Part shown: one piece after another, positions 21,807-30,375 of the stretch
Position numbering within the stretch: position 1 is the first letter of the stretch
Layout of the letters: each line of letters begins with the position of its first letter
NCBI GenBank assembly: GCA_030591905.1
Contig: JAUVAE010000001.1
Location: 1 to 35,321 of the forward strand
Direction of reading: 5' to 3'
Source: Candidatus Komeilibacteria bacterium
Lineage (GTDB): Bacteria > Patescibacteriota > Patescibacteriia > UBA1558 > S5-K13
Length of the DNA: 35,321 bases
Translations under genes and position numbers: made by a program
The notes under the pieces: generated by a model
Seen by the model: the letters and a program-made list of their open reading frames with translations, nothing else
What the model was told of the DNA's origin: nothing
Databases searched by the model: none

Positions 21807-23353
21807 AAAAGAAACAAGTCATTTTAGTTATATTAGACGGTTGGGGAATAGCACCACCTTCAAAAGGCAATGCCATAACATTAGCGAAAACTCCGACCTA
21901 TAATTATTTATTGAAAACATATTCTAGCACTAAACTAATTGCTAGCGGTGTTAAGGTTGGTCTGCCAAAAACACAAGACGGTAATTCTGAAGCAGGTCAT
22001 ATGAATATTGGCGCCGGTCGAATTGTCAAACAAGATGATATGTATATCACGGCCGCTATTAAGGATGGTACTTTTTTTAAAAACTCAGCATTTTTAGAAG
22101 CTGTTAGACATGTTAAAAAGAATAAATCTAATCTCCATTTAATGGGTTTATTAACTGGGATTCAAAGTGCCCATGTTAATCCAAAACACTTGGATGAATT
22201 ATTGGGATTATTAAAGAAAAGTGGAATTAAAAAAGTTTATTTACATTTATTTAGTGATGGAAGAGATGCTCCAAAGTACGCTAGTATTGATTATTTAAAA
22301 AAATTAAAAGCCAAGTTTAGAAATGGAGAAAAGATAGCTACTATAATTGGTAGATCTTATGCTATGGATAGAAATAAAAGATGGGAGAAAAGTGAAAAAG
22401 CATATAAAGCCATGGTAAATGGAAAAGGATATAGAGTTAATTCTGCTGAAGAAGCAATAAATCAAGCATATAATAGAGGAGAGTCCGATGAATTTATTGG
22501 TCCTACAGTTATTATGCATAATAAGAAGCCAGTTGGAGAAATTAAGAATAATGATTCAGTAATATTTTTTAACCTAAGATCTGATAGAGCTAGGCAATTG
22601 ACTAAATTATTTGTCCAGAAAAATGTTTGTGATCGAAATAAAACTTGTAGTATTAATATAAATAAATTGAAAAATATTAAATTTATTTCTCTAAGTGATT
22701 TTGGTCCTGATCTTGATGGTATTTTAACTGCTTTCCCTTCTAAAGATTTAGAGAAAACATTGCCAATGCAATTGAAAAAATATAAACAATTATATATAGC
22801 TGAGAGCGAAAAATATGCCCATGTAACTTATTTTTTTAACGGTGGTTATAAGGATCCAGTTGCTGGTGAATTTAGAGAAATGATTCCATCACCAGATGTT
22901 GATTCCTATGACTTGCGACCAGAGATGGGCTCTAATAAGATTGTCAAAAAATTAATAAAATATATTAATAAAAATCAATATGATTTTTATACAGTTAATT
23001 TTGCTAGTCCAGATATGATTGCTCATACTGGGAATTTATCAGCCGGAATAAAGGCGGTTGAAAATATTGATAAATGTTTAAAAAATCTTCATGAAGTGGT
23101 TAAAAAGAATAAAAATGTAACTATGATAGTTACATCAGACCATGGAAATATTGAAGAAATGATTAATCTAGAGACTGGCGAAATAGATACAAAACATTCT
23201 AGTAATCTAGTGCCCTTTATTTTAATTAATGATAAATTTAAAAATAAAAGATTAAAGAGGGGTATATTGGGCGATATTGCTCCGACAATTTTAGATATTA
23301 TGGATTTACCAAAGCCTAAATTAATGTCTGGAAAGAGTTTGTTGCGTAAATAA
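21803..23353 (+). CDS. gpmI: 2,3-bisphosphoglycerate-independent phosphoglycerate mutase
   Basis: GpmI converts 3- to 2-phosphoglycerate through a phosphoserine. At 516 residues it has the normal size. Visible are ILDGWGIAPPSKGNA, DGNSEAGHMNIGAGR with catalytic Ser62, SDGRDAPKYAS, FNLRSDRARQLT, YFFNGG, NFASPDMIAHTGN, TSDHGNIEEM and KHSSNLVPFI. These cover the Mn ligands of both the phosphatase-like and the transferase domains. It is coupled to eno. A branched inverted repeat and a degenerate paralog of its phosphatase-like domain follow. Confidence 0.96.
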   Translation: MKKKQVILVILDGWGIAPPSKGNAITLAKTPTYNYLLKTYSSTKLIASGVKVGLPKTQDGNSEAGHMNIGAGRIVKQDDMYITAAIKDGTFFKNSAFLEAVRHVKKNKSNLHLMGLLTGIQSAHVNPKHLDELLGLLKKSGIKKVYLHLFSDGRDAPKYASIDYLKKLKAKFRNGEKIATIIGRSYAMDRNKRWEKSEKAYKAMVNGKGYRVNSAEEAINQAYNRGESDEFIGPTVIMHNKKPVGEIKNNDSVIFFNLRSDRARQLTKLFVQKNVCDRNKTCSININKLKNIKFISLSDFGPDLDGILTAFPSKDLEKTLPMQLKKYKQLYIAESEKYAHVTYFFNGGYKDPVAGEFREMIPSPDVDSYDLRPEMGSNKIVKKLIKYINKNQYDFYTVNFASPDMIAHTGNLSAGIKAVENIDKCLKNLHEVVKKNKNVTMIVTSDHGNIEEMINLETGEIDTKHSSNLVPFILINDKFKNKRLKRGILGDIAPTILDIMDLPKPKLMSGKSLLRK

Positions 23354-23359
23354 GTATTA

Positions 23360-23472
23360 TTCACCCCGTTAAAGAATTTGAAACAAGAATAAATTTATTA
23401 TTTTAATTTAAGAGGATGGTAAAAAATATTATTTTATGTTATTTAATAAATATTAACATTTAACAGGGTGAA
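23360..23472 (+). repeat. Branched inverted repeat, element 3
   Basis: The outer arms TTCACCCCGTTA (23360-23371) and TAACAGGGTGAA (23461-23472) match at 11 of 12 positions. Inside are the 12-nt palindrome AATAAATTTATT and the pair ATGTTA/TAACAT. The GTG start of the next gene (23468-23470) lies in the 3' arm, so folding would hide its start and the only AGGG-type ribosome binding site. The layout matches the elements at 8516 and 9152. Confidence 0.65.
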
Positions 23473-24256
23473 TGAATTTATAAGACTAAAACCTTTATGT
23501 TTAATTATAATCAGCGGATTACACGTTGATTATTTATCTAATAGTAAGATTAATAACCTGAAGGCTTTGATTGATAATTATCCGTTTTTAACCCTGAGTT
23601 CTTCAGAAAAAAATATCGATAAATTTTATAATAGTTATGTTGAATTGGGAAGTGGTAATCCTATTAACGAAGATAATAGAACATCATTAGCACAAGTAAT
23701 TAGTGATGCTGGATTAAGTCAATTACATTTAGCGGATACAGAATCTTATGCTTATATTACTTATTTTTTAAATAATAGAAATAAGTTGAGACATAATAAA
23801 GAAATTTGGTTTAAAAATTCTTTATCAAAATTTGATTTTCGTTTAGATAGTACCAATACAACACATAATAAATTAACAAAAAAATTAATCAAAGAGATTA
23901 ATAGGCAGTACTATGATTTTATTGTTATTAATTACAACAATTTATTGTTAAGTTCAAATAAAATTAAAGCATTAAATAATTTAGATAAAAAGATAAAAGA
24001 TGTAGTTGATACTATATTATCATTTAATGGTGCTGTTTTAATAACATCGAATAGTGGTTTGATAAAATCAAATAATAGAGTTCCTTTATTTTTAATTAGC
24101 AAAGCGTGGAAAAATAAAAGTTTTATTAATTATGATTGTAGGAAAAAAATAAATAAACAAATTGTTAATGGTGATATTAGTCAGATTTCTCCCACAATTT
24201 TAAAAATACTTGGACTTTCCAAGCCGAGAGGAATGAAAACTAATTCCTTAATTTAG
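23468..24256 (+). CDS. GpmI-like pseudoenzyme (alkaline-phosphatase-fold half only)
   Basis: The 262-residue protein lines up with the two outer parts of the adjacent GpmI: CLIIISGLHVDYL for VILVILDGWGI, LHLADTESYAYITYFLNN for YIAESEKYAHVTYFFNG, YDFIVINYNN for YDFYTVNFAS, AVLITSNSGLI for MIVTSDHGNI, and ISPTILKILGLSKPRGMKTNSL for IAPTILDIMDLPKPKLMSGKSL. The metal ligands are gone (DG to SG, DHG to NSG, KHS missing) and the phosphotransferase domain with the catalytic Ser is absent. Loss of activity is therefore likely. The ORF is long and undamaged, so it is not an ordinary pseudogene. The GTG start has no upstream in-frame alternative after the stop at 23447. Confidence 0.65.
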   Translation: MNEFIRLKPLCLIIISGLHVDYLSNSKINNLKALIDNYPFLTLSSSEKNIDKFYNSYVELGSGNPINEDNRTSLAQVISDAGLSQLHLADTESYAYITYFLNNRNKLRHNKEIWFKNSLSKFDFRLDSTNTTHNKLTKKLIKEINRQYYDFIVINYNNLLLSSNKIKALNNLDKKIKDVVDTILSFNGAVLITSNSGLIKSNNRVPLFLISKAWKNKSFINYDCRKKINKQIVNGDISQISPTILKILGLSKPRGMKTNSLI

Positions 24257-24261
24257 ATTAG

Positions 24262-24693
24262 TTAGATTATAATAAATATTAAATAGGTCAATATAAATCC
24301 AGTTATAACTCCAGCGATTACCTGAATCATAGTATGGGAGATTCGTTCATTTAGTGTTTTGTATTTATATTCAAGTTCGTCGGGCAAATCGATAATAAGT
24401 TTATTTATTGTTTTACTATGTTCTGTTAAATATCCTCTAAAACCAATGGCGTCAGTAATAACGATAATAGCTAAGAAAAAACTAACAGCAAAGGCTGGAG
24501 AATCAATACCTTCAGTTAAAGCAATTATAGTTGATAGAGAAGTCACTAAAGCACTATGAGCAGAAGGCATTCCGCCGTAAGATATTAAATTTTTCCATGA
24601 AAATCTACCTCTTATTGCCTCAATAATTGGTTTTACAATTAATTGAGTTATGAGGGCTATTGCTAATGGTATTAGTATCAGTTCGTATTTCAT
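24262..24693 (-). CDS. Divergent PAP2-family membrane protein (DUF212)
   Basis: The 143-residue protein has four to five hydrophobic segments and the family signature SYGGMPSAHSALVTSLST, with HSKTINKL and LNERISHTMIQVIAGVITGFIL near the end. DUF212 proteins are distant relatives of PAP2 phosphatases. A membrane phosphatase role, possibly on polyprenyl or lipid phosphates, is inferred. It is divergent from uppP, which dephosphorylates undecaprenyl pyrophosphate, so the pair may share a regulator. It converges on the GpmI-like gene with a 5-nt gap. Confidence 0.85.
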   Translation of the reverse strand: MKYELILIPLAIALITQLIVKPIIEAIRGRFSWKNLISYGGMPSAHSALVTSLSTIIALTEGIDSPAFAVSFFLAIIVITDAIGFRGYLTEHSKTINKLIIDLPDELEYKYKTLNERISHTMIQVIAGVITGFILTYLIFIII

Positions 24694-24750
24694 ATTTAAG
24701 TGGTTAATTATAATATACTATAATTATAATAAGAAATTAATAACTATTCA
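24694..24750. promoter_or_regulatory. Divergent promoter region between the DUF212 gene and uppP
   Basis: The 57-nt gap holds three overlapping TATAAT-like hexamers on the + strand (24709, 24719 and 24725) in a region that is also AT-symmetric. No convincing -35 box is visible in either direction. Confidence 0.35.
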
Positions 24751-25557
24751 ATGATCATTTATCTCCAAACAATATTATTATCCTTGGTACAGGCTATTAC
24801 TGAATTTTTACCAGTATCAAGTTCTGGCCATTTAATTATATTTCATAACTTATTGAATTCAGAGTTACTGAATAATTTAAGTTTTGATGTGGCTTTACAT
24901 GGTGGAAGCTTATTAGCAATTATTATTTTTTTTTATAAAGATATTCGGATAGCTATTAATGATTTTATAAGCAACCTAAAAAATAAAACACTAAATAATG
25001 ATTTAATATTAATTATTATTATTTCTATTATACCAGCCGGCTTAATTGGGTTTTTTTTGGAAGAGACTATAAATATTTTCAGAAAACCTGTTATTGTTGC
25101 TATAGCTTTAATATTTGGTTCCATATTATTTATATTGACAGAAAAGTTTTTTAAATATAGAAAAGATTTATCAAATATAAGTATTTCTAATGGTATTTTT
25201 ATTGGAATTGCTCAGTGTCTAGCCTTTATCCCTGGAATGTCAAGGAGTGGTATTACTATTGTGGCAGGAATGAATAGAGGACTAAGTAGAACTGATGCTG
25301 CTAGATTCTCTTTTTTATTAGCAATCCCATTATTATTAGGTGCTTTTATTAAAAAAACAGCCGATGTTTTAACATCTACTGCTCAATTGAATACTTTTTT
25401 TATTTTAGGTTTTCTAATTACCTTTATTTTTAGTTTAGTAGCAATTAAAATTTTAATGAAATTATTGAAAAGTAAATTTGGTTTATATGGCTTTGCAATT
25501 TATAGAATAATTGTAGCCATAATTATACTTTTATTTTTATTTAGATCCACCGTTTAA
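24751..25557 (+). CDS. uppP: Undecaprenyl-diphosphate phosphatase
   Basis: UppP (BacA) is an integral membrane enzyme that removes one phosphate from undecaprenyl pyrophosphate, recycling the lipid carrier of cell wall synthesis. The two hallmark motifs are ITEFLPVSSSGHLII near the N-terminus and AFIPGMSRSGITIVAGM in the middle, with DVALHGGSLLAIIIFF after the first. At 268 residues and about eight helices the length is standard. The start ATG matches the usual short N-terminus. Confidence 0.95.
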   Translation: MIIYLQTILLSLVQAITEFLPVSSSGHLIIFHNLLNSELLNNLSFDVALHGGSLLAIIIFFYKDIRIAINDFISNLKNKTLNNDLILIIIISIIPAGLIGFFLEETINIFRKPVIVAIALIFGSILFILTEKFFKYRKDLSNISISNGIFIGIAQCLAFIPGMSRSGITIVAGMNRGLSRTDAARFSFLLAIPLLLGAFIKKTADVLTSTAQLNTFFILGFLITFIFSLVAIKILMKLLKSKFGLYGFAIYRIIVAIIILLFLFRSTV

Positions 25558-25658
25558 TAATCTTTTCTATTACAACTTAAAATTTTAGCTGTAAATTATT
25601 CAGAACTCGTTACTTATATTTTATATAACTTTTCTCGTCCTTTATAATTTTCGCTTAA

Positions 25659-25686
25659 AATTTTTTCGTTTCATTACGAAAAATTA
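25659..25686. terminator. Possible bidirectional terminator
   Basis: ATTTTTTCGT pairs with ACGAAAAAT across a 6-nt loop. The A and T runs of the arms could serve termination on either strand between the converging uppP and CAP genes. Confidence 0.45.
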
Positions 25687-25702
25687 TTAAACATTGAATC
25701 TT

Positions 25703-26293
25703 TTAAACTAAGTGATTTTGTTCAGAATGGATCATTAATCTATTCTGATCATTAATATAAAGGATAAAATTTTCTGAAAGATGATCGCCTATTGTTTTTT
25801 CTAATGATAATGGCATTAGTTCTGGTCTGCCAAATATCTGGACAACAACATTATCATAAACAGCTATTCCAGTTTCAGTGAAATTTCTATTTAAGATATT
25901 TTCTTTATGTCCTGGTGATTTGAACCAGGCTTTTATTATTGATTCATTATTGGAAAAGTCTTTAGCTAAGTTTTCACCAATGAATGAATATTCATAGCCA
26001 GTCTCTTTTATCCAACTAGAAAATGTTTTACCATCTTCAGAGCTATGATTAAAATAGTTATTTTCTACTAAATCTTTTACTTTATTGATAGCAGATTGAG
26101 TTAATTTATCGTTGAATGTTAGAGGAGTTATATTGTTTTTTATTCTTTCTTTATTTACTAATTCAAATATAGCTCTTTCAGAAATATTTGGTTCTGCTAT
26201 AGCCATATTTATAATATTAAAAAAGAATAGCTCTGTGGATATAACAAAGAGGATTACTATTGTTTTAATGATTTTTTTAATATTTTTAGTCAT
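25703..26293 (-). CDS. Secreted or membrane-anchored CAP (SCP/YkwD) domain protein
   Basis: I use the ATG at 26293 (MTKNIKKIIKTIVILFVIS…, 196 residues); the longer frame begins with TTG. A signal peptide or anchor (about 6-32, ending near MAIAEP) precedes the CAP domain: AIFELVNKERIKNNITPLTFNDKL, NNYFNHSSEDGKTFSSWI, YSFIGENLAKDF and WFKSPGHKENILNRNFTETGI. The family His and Glu residues (FNHSS, IGENL, PGHKENIL) are present. A tail of ~40 polar residues follows the domain. Function in bacteria is poorly known, probably extracellular. A strong promoter at 26454-26482 (minus strand) gives a ~150-nt leader. Confidence 0.87.
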   Translation of the reverse strand: MTKNIKKIIKTIVILFVISTELFFFNIINMAIAEPNISERAIFELVNKERIKNNITPLTFNDKLTQSAINKVKDLVENNYFNHSSEDGKTFSSWIKETGYEYSFIGENLAKDFSNNESIIKAWFKSPGHKENILNRNFTETGIAVYDNVVVQIFGRPELMPLSLEKTIGDHLSENFILYINDQNRLMIHSEQNHLV

Positions 26294-26305
26294 AAGATAT
26301 AAAAA

Positions 26306-26334
26306 AAAGTACTTTATCAAAATCAAAGTACTTT
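26306..26334 (-). promoter_or_regulatory. Leader hairpin followed by T-tract before the CAP gene
   Basis: AAAGTACTTT occurs twice (26306-26315 and 26325-26334). The copies can pair with each other across a 9-nt loop. On the minus strand the stem is followed by eight T residues and then the CAP start. It may be an attenuator-like terminator or a pair of operator half-sites. A 10-codon ORF (MRVKVNKNKR) lies upstream in the leader. Confidence 0.35.
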
Positions 26335-26453
26335 ATAATATATAATCTAAAAAGTCAAGTGTTTATCTTTTATTTTTGTTTACCTTGACTCTCATCAGAG
26401 GTATTTTGATTTTGGTTTTTTGTTTTTTATAGGCTGTTTTAACCTATAATTTA

Positions 26454-26482
26454 AGTATAGCATGGATATTGACTCTTGTCAA
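26454..26482 (-). promoter_or_regulatory. Promoter of the CAP gene
   Basis: Read on the minus strand: TTGACA (26482-26477), 17-nt spacer, TATACT (26459-26454). It is a near-consensus promoter. The -35 lies in a small palindrome TTGAC-TCTT-GTCAA (26469-26482), which could be an operator. Confidence 0.65.
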
Positions 26483-26567
26483 GAGGGGGACCGATTCTAA
26501 GCTTGATTAAGTGAGTAGATTGCTATATTATGATATAATATAGATAAAGTTAGTAATTGATAATTTT

Positions 26568-27641
26568 ATGAAAATAGTGATTTTAGCAGGGGGTCAGGGA
26601 ACTAGACTTTGGCCTATTTCCAGAAAAAATCAGCCTAAGCAGGCAGAGTGTTTTTTTAATAATCAAACCCTCTTACAGTTGACTTATAAAAGAATTTTAA
26701 AAGGTTTTAAGAAAGAAGATATCTATATTTCTTGCGGAAAAGACCAATTTAAGCTTCTTAATAAACAGATTAAAGCTATTAAAGATAATTTTATATTAGA
26801 GCCAGAGGCCAAAGGTACTGCTATGGCTATTGGTTTAGCTTGTATTAAATTGTATAGGAAAGATAAAAATGTTGTCTTAGCCATGGTTAATTCAGATCAT
26901 TTTATAGAAAATGAAAAAGAATATTTAAGAGTATTAAAACTAACTAATAAAATTGTTGAAGAAAATTCAGATTATTTAGCATTAATTGGAATAAAACCTA
27001 GTTATCCAGAAATAGCTTATGGGTATATTGAATCTGGAGATTTATTTGAAAAAAATGATAAAGATAGAATTTATAAAATAAAGAGATTTAAAGAAAAGCC
27101 AGATTTTAAAACAGCAAAAAAGTATCTAAAAAATGATAAATTTTTATGGAATACAGCTTGGTTTGTTTTTAAAGCAGAAACTATGTTAAATTTATTCAAG
27201 AAGCATCTACCAAAACATTATCAGGCTTTAAAAAATATTGAACAAAAAATTGATACAAAAGACGAAGCTCAGTTTTTGGCGAAAGAATTTAAAAAAGTCA
27301 GTCCAATTTCTATTGATTATGGTATTATTGAGAAAACCCAGAAAATGTTAGTTGTGCCATCAAAAATAAAGTGGCAAGATATTGGTTCTTGGGATGCAGT
27401 AAGGGATTCTTTAGCAAATAAATTACAGATTGATTCGCAAGGCAGTATTTTAATTAATTCAAATAACAATTTAGTTATTAATAAAAATAAAGATAAATTA
27501 ATTTCAATATTAGGAGTTAATGATTTAATAGTTATTGATACTAAAGATGCTTTAATGATATGTCAGAAATCAAAATCTCAAGATGTTAAGAAAATTATTA
27601 AGAGATTAGAGGAAGATAAAAAATTAAATAAATACTTGTAA
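26568..27641 (+). CDS. manC: Mannose-1-phosphate guanylyltransferase
   Basis: The enzyme makes GDP-mannose from mannose-1-phosphate and GTP, for surface glycans. The nucleotidyltransferase signature ILAGGQGTRLWPISRKNQPKQ is at residues 4-24, then EPEAKGTAMAIGLACI, VNSDHFI, YGYIESG, KRFKEKPDF, FLWNTAWFVF, SIDYGIIEKT and WQDIGSWDAV. At 357 residues it is the short form without the C-terminal isomerase (cupin) domain. A TATAAT at 26534 is the best -10 candidate, without a clear -35. The stop overlaps the mltG start by one base (TAATG), so the two are coupled. Confidence 0.93.
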   Translation: MKIVILAGGQGTRLWPISRKNQPKQAECFFNNQTLLQLTYKRILKGFKKEDIYISCGKDQFKLLNKQIKAIKDNFILEPEAKGTAMAIGLACIKLYRKDKNVVLAMVNSDHFIENEKEYLRVLKLTNKIVEENSDYLALIGIKPSYPEIAYGYIESGDLFEKNDKDRIYKIKRFKEKPDFKTAKKYLKNDKFLWNTAWFVFKAETMLNLFKKHLPKHYQALKNIEQKIDTKDEAQFLAKEFKKVSPISIDYGIIEKTQKMLVVPSKIKWQDIGSWDAVRDSLANKLQIDSQGSILINSNNNLVINKNKDKLISILGVNDLIVIDTKDALMICQKSKSQDVKKIIKRLEEDKKLNKYL

Positions 27642-28648
27642 TGCAAAAAATTAAATTTATAATAATTTTTATTATAATATTGGCTATATTTAGTCTATTT
27701 TTTTATTCTCATCAAATTAACTATCCTTTATCAAAAGAGGATAGAGAGGTGGTTTTTACTATCGAGAGAGGAGAATCTCCAAAACAAATAGCGGAAAATT
27801 TAGAAGAAGCTCAAATTATTAAAAGTAGTTTTTGGTTGAGATATTATTTAAAAACAAAAGATTTGTCAGCTCAAATTATTGCTGGTACTTTTTCTTTATC
27901 TCCATCAATGAGTATCAGTCAAATAGTAAAAAAGATTACCACTTTAGATGTGATTTCTAATGAAGATAAGATTGTATTAATAGAGGGGTGGAACGCTAGT
28001 GAGATTGGTGAGTATTTAGAAAATAAGGAACTTTGTAATAAAAGAGACTGGTTAAAATTAATTAATAATTATGATGTGAGTAATTATGATTTTTTTAATG
28101 ACAAGCCACTTACAAATAATCTTGAAGGTTATTTATTTCCCGATACTTATGATGTTTATAAAGATGCAAGTTGTAGTGATATTTTAATAAAATTATTAAA
28201 TAACTTTGATAGAAAAGTTTCCAAAGAAATTAAAAATGATATCAAGTCTCAAAATAAAAGTATTTTTGAAATTATTACTATGGCTTCTATTATAGAGAAA
28301 GAGGTTACGAGCATAAAAGATATGAAAATAGTTTCGGGTATTTTTTGGGATAGAATAAAATATAAACAAGCTTTGGAATCATGTGCTACTTTAGCCTATA
28401 TTTTAGGAGAAAATAAGACTCAATATTCTTTGGCTGATACTCAAATAGATTCACCATATAATACTTATAGAAATAGAGGATTACCACCAGGACCGATTAC
28501 TAATCCAGGATTAAATGCGATTGAAGCTGCTGTTTATCCTACTCATACAGATTATAATTATTTTTTAACAGATCCAAAAACAGCTAATACTATTTGGAGT
28601 AAAACTTTTGAAGAACATAAGCAAAATAAGTGGAAGTATCTAAACTAA
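27641..28648 (+). CDS. mltG: Endolytic murein transglycosylase MltG
   Basis: MltG cleaves nascent peptidoglycan strands and ends their elongation. An N-terminal membrane anchor (4-23) is followed by the LysM-like region (FTIERGESPKQIAENLEEAQII), then the YceG domain with GYLFPDTYDV, MASIIEKE (catalytic Glu219) and SPYNTYRNRGLPPGPITNPG. The end FLTDPKTANTIWSKTFEEHKQN is also typical. At 335 residues the length is normal. The presence of mltG with uppP shows a peptidoglycan wall. It is coupled to manC. Confidence 0.95.
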   Translation: MQKIKFIIIFIIILAIFSLFFYSHQINYPLSKEDREVVFTIERGESPKQIAENLEEAQIIKSSFWLRYYLKTKDLSAQIIAGTFSLSPSMSISQIVKKITTLDVISNEDKIVLIEGWNASEIGEYLENKELCNKRDWLKLINNYDVSNYDFFNDKPLTNNLEGYLFPDTYDVYKDASCSDILIKLLNNFDRKVSKEIKNDIKSQNKSIFEIITMASIIEKEVTSIKDMKIVSGIFWDRIKYKQALESCATLAYILGENKTQYSLADTQIDSPYNTYRNRGLPPGPITNPGLNAIEAAVYPTHTDYNYFLTDPKTANTIWSKTFEEHKQNKWKYLN

Positions 28649-28649
28649 A

Positions 28650-28721
28650 AATACGGATTAAGAATTAAGAATTACGGAATTTTGTTCCGTTATTCGTATC
28701 TCGTTCTCCGTATATCGTATT
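28650..28721. terminator. Bidirectional hairpin terminator built from a repeat
   Basis: ACGGAA (28674-28679) and TTCCGT (28685-28690) pair across TTTTG. Outer sequences AATACGG… and …CGTATT extend the symmetry over 72 nt. It lies between the converging mltG and the GT-C gene. The AATTAAGAATTACG blocks match the repeat type near 11985 and 12742, so a mobile repeat seems to serve as terminator. Confidence 0.6.
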
Positions 28722-30327
28722 AATACTGTTTTACAAAATTATATCCGATATATTCAAAGGCATCTTGATTAGAGATATCTTTATAAAATATTTTTTCATC
28801 AATATAGTGACTAATATATTGAAATTTATATTTTTCATAATTATAATCATCCGTCACTAATAACACGTTTTCAATTTCATTATCTATTGGAATATATGAT
28901 TGATATAAAAGCCTCATATCATCATTTTGGTATTTATAATATCTAGTTGGCCTAGATTTATCGTTAAAAATATAATACATGGAATACTCTGGGAGGTAGT
29001 AATTTAAATGCCTACCATTTTTAATAAAATTTGTTCTTTGTTTAATATAAGGACTATCTCCTTCAGTGATTATAATGGTATCTTCAGGATTGTATTGCTG
29101 AAGATTTTTTATTATTTGTTCGATGCGATAATCATTATTTTTTAAATTAGCAGCGCTGATGTTATAAGGAGAGACATTGATTAATATTTTTTTATTACTA
29201 ATTAAATTTTCCATATTGAATAAAAAACAAATAGTCTGGAATAAAATAACAATTGATATTATTAAATACTTATGTTTGATTGATTTAATCTTATAAATAG
29301 CTGCTATTCCTAATATTAAGATTAAAGGAGTTATGGTCATAATATATCCAGCTTTACCTAAATGAATTAATGAGTAAAATAAAAAAGAGGGCAAGAACCA
29401 AAACCAGAATATTGATTTAATTTTTTTATGAAATTTTAATTTGCCTTTAAGAAAAGAATAAATTATAAATATTGATAATATTCCACCAGAATAGAAAAAT
29501 AATTTTATAGTATTTCCAGTTTGTCTTAATGTGCTTTGGATTTTTGATAAAGAAATGAATGCTGTTGCTGTTGTTGATACAGAATATTGACCCTTGGTAA
29601 TCTCAAAAAATTCTTTTAAACCACCTGATAAATAAGCTGTAGGGATTAACCACGATAAAGTTGTTAAAATTAAGATTATTGTATTTGATAATATATTATA
29701 AAAATAATGTTTTTCTCTTTTTAAATAATAATAGGCTGTAAATATATAGAGCGGAGCAAAGAAAATAACTAAACTTTGTCTAAAGCCTATTCCGATTCCA
29801 AATAAAAAACTGAAAAGAGGAAATATTTTTTTATTTTCTTTTATTATTAAATAACTTAAATAAAAATAGATCAGAGCAAATAAAGCATCTATTATATATA
29901 TATTAACAAATTCGCCATGGAACCATATAAAAGGATTGGTTATAAAAATTATAGCTGATAATATTGATAATTTTTGGTCTTTAAATATTTTTAAAGCAAT
30001 ATTATAAAATAATATAGTAGCTATGATAGTAAAAATAATATTAATAATAATTAAGGAATAATTTGCGTTTCCAATAATATTATTCAAAAATTTTCCTGAA
30101 TAAACATAAAAAAAATAACCAGGGGGATGGGGCTGGTGATTGATAATACTAAAATTTTTCATCCCTAAGGCTAATTGAACAGAATCCCATTCAAACAAAT
30201 ACTTAGTAGCAAATAAAACTCTAGTAAATATAGTTGTAATTATTAATACTAAATAAGTTGCATATTTATTATTCTTATTTTTTTCAGAAAATAGATTTTT
30301 TGTATAATTTAAGCCTTTTTTTATCAT
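28720..30327 (-). CDS. GT-C type membrane glycosyltransferase (family 39/DUF2723-like)
   Basis: The 535-residue protein has about ten transmembrane helices followed by a soluble C-terminal part (from ~370). After helix 1 comes FEWDSVQLALGMKNFSIINH then QPHPPGYFFYVY. This acidic loop, with a conserved Asp and the HPPGY motif, is typical of dolichyl/polyprenyl-phosphate-mannose-dependent GT-C enzymes and DUF2723. Such enzymes move sugars from polyprenyl phosphate donors to proteins or glycans outside the membrane. The presence of manC and a GT2 gene on either side fits surface glycosylation. The acceptor is unknown. The gene is divergent from the GT2 gene. Confidence 0.72.
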   Translation of the reverse strand: MIKKGLNYTKNLFSEKNKNNKYATYLVLIITTIFTRVLFATKYLFEWDSVQLALGMKNFSIINHQPHPPGYFFYVYSGKFLNNIIGNANYSLIIINIIFTIIATILFYNIALKIFKDQKLSILSAIIFITNPFIWFHGEFVNIYIIDALFALIYFYLSYLIIKENKKIFPLFSFLFGIGIGFRQSLVIFFAPLYIFTAYYYLKREKHYFYNILSNTIILILTTLSWLIPTAYLSGGLKEFFEITKGQYSVSTTATAFISLSKIQSTLRQTGNTIKLFFYSGGILSIFIIYSFLKGKLKFHKKIKSIFWFWFLPSFLFYSLIHLGKAGYIMTITPLILILGIAAIYKIKSIKHKYLIISIVILFQTICFLFNMENLISNKKILINVSPYNISAANLKNNDYRIEQIIKNLQQYNPEDTIIITEGDSPYIKQRTNFIKNGRHLNYYLPEYSMYYIFNDKSRPTRYYKYQNDDMRLLYQSYIPIDNEIENVLLVTDDYNYEKYKFQYISHYIDEKIFYKDISNQDAFEYIGYNFVKQY

Positions 30328-30375
30328 TTTTTTATTATTAATCTATTGATTTTTTATTTAAAAGTCAGTAGTATA

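Noticed and set aside
23468..24256. GpmI-like gene as a decaying pseudogene
   Set aside because: The frame is intact over 262 codons and keeps the fold pattern; loss of the active site with an open frame fits a pseudoenzyme better.
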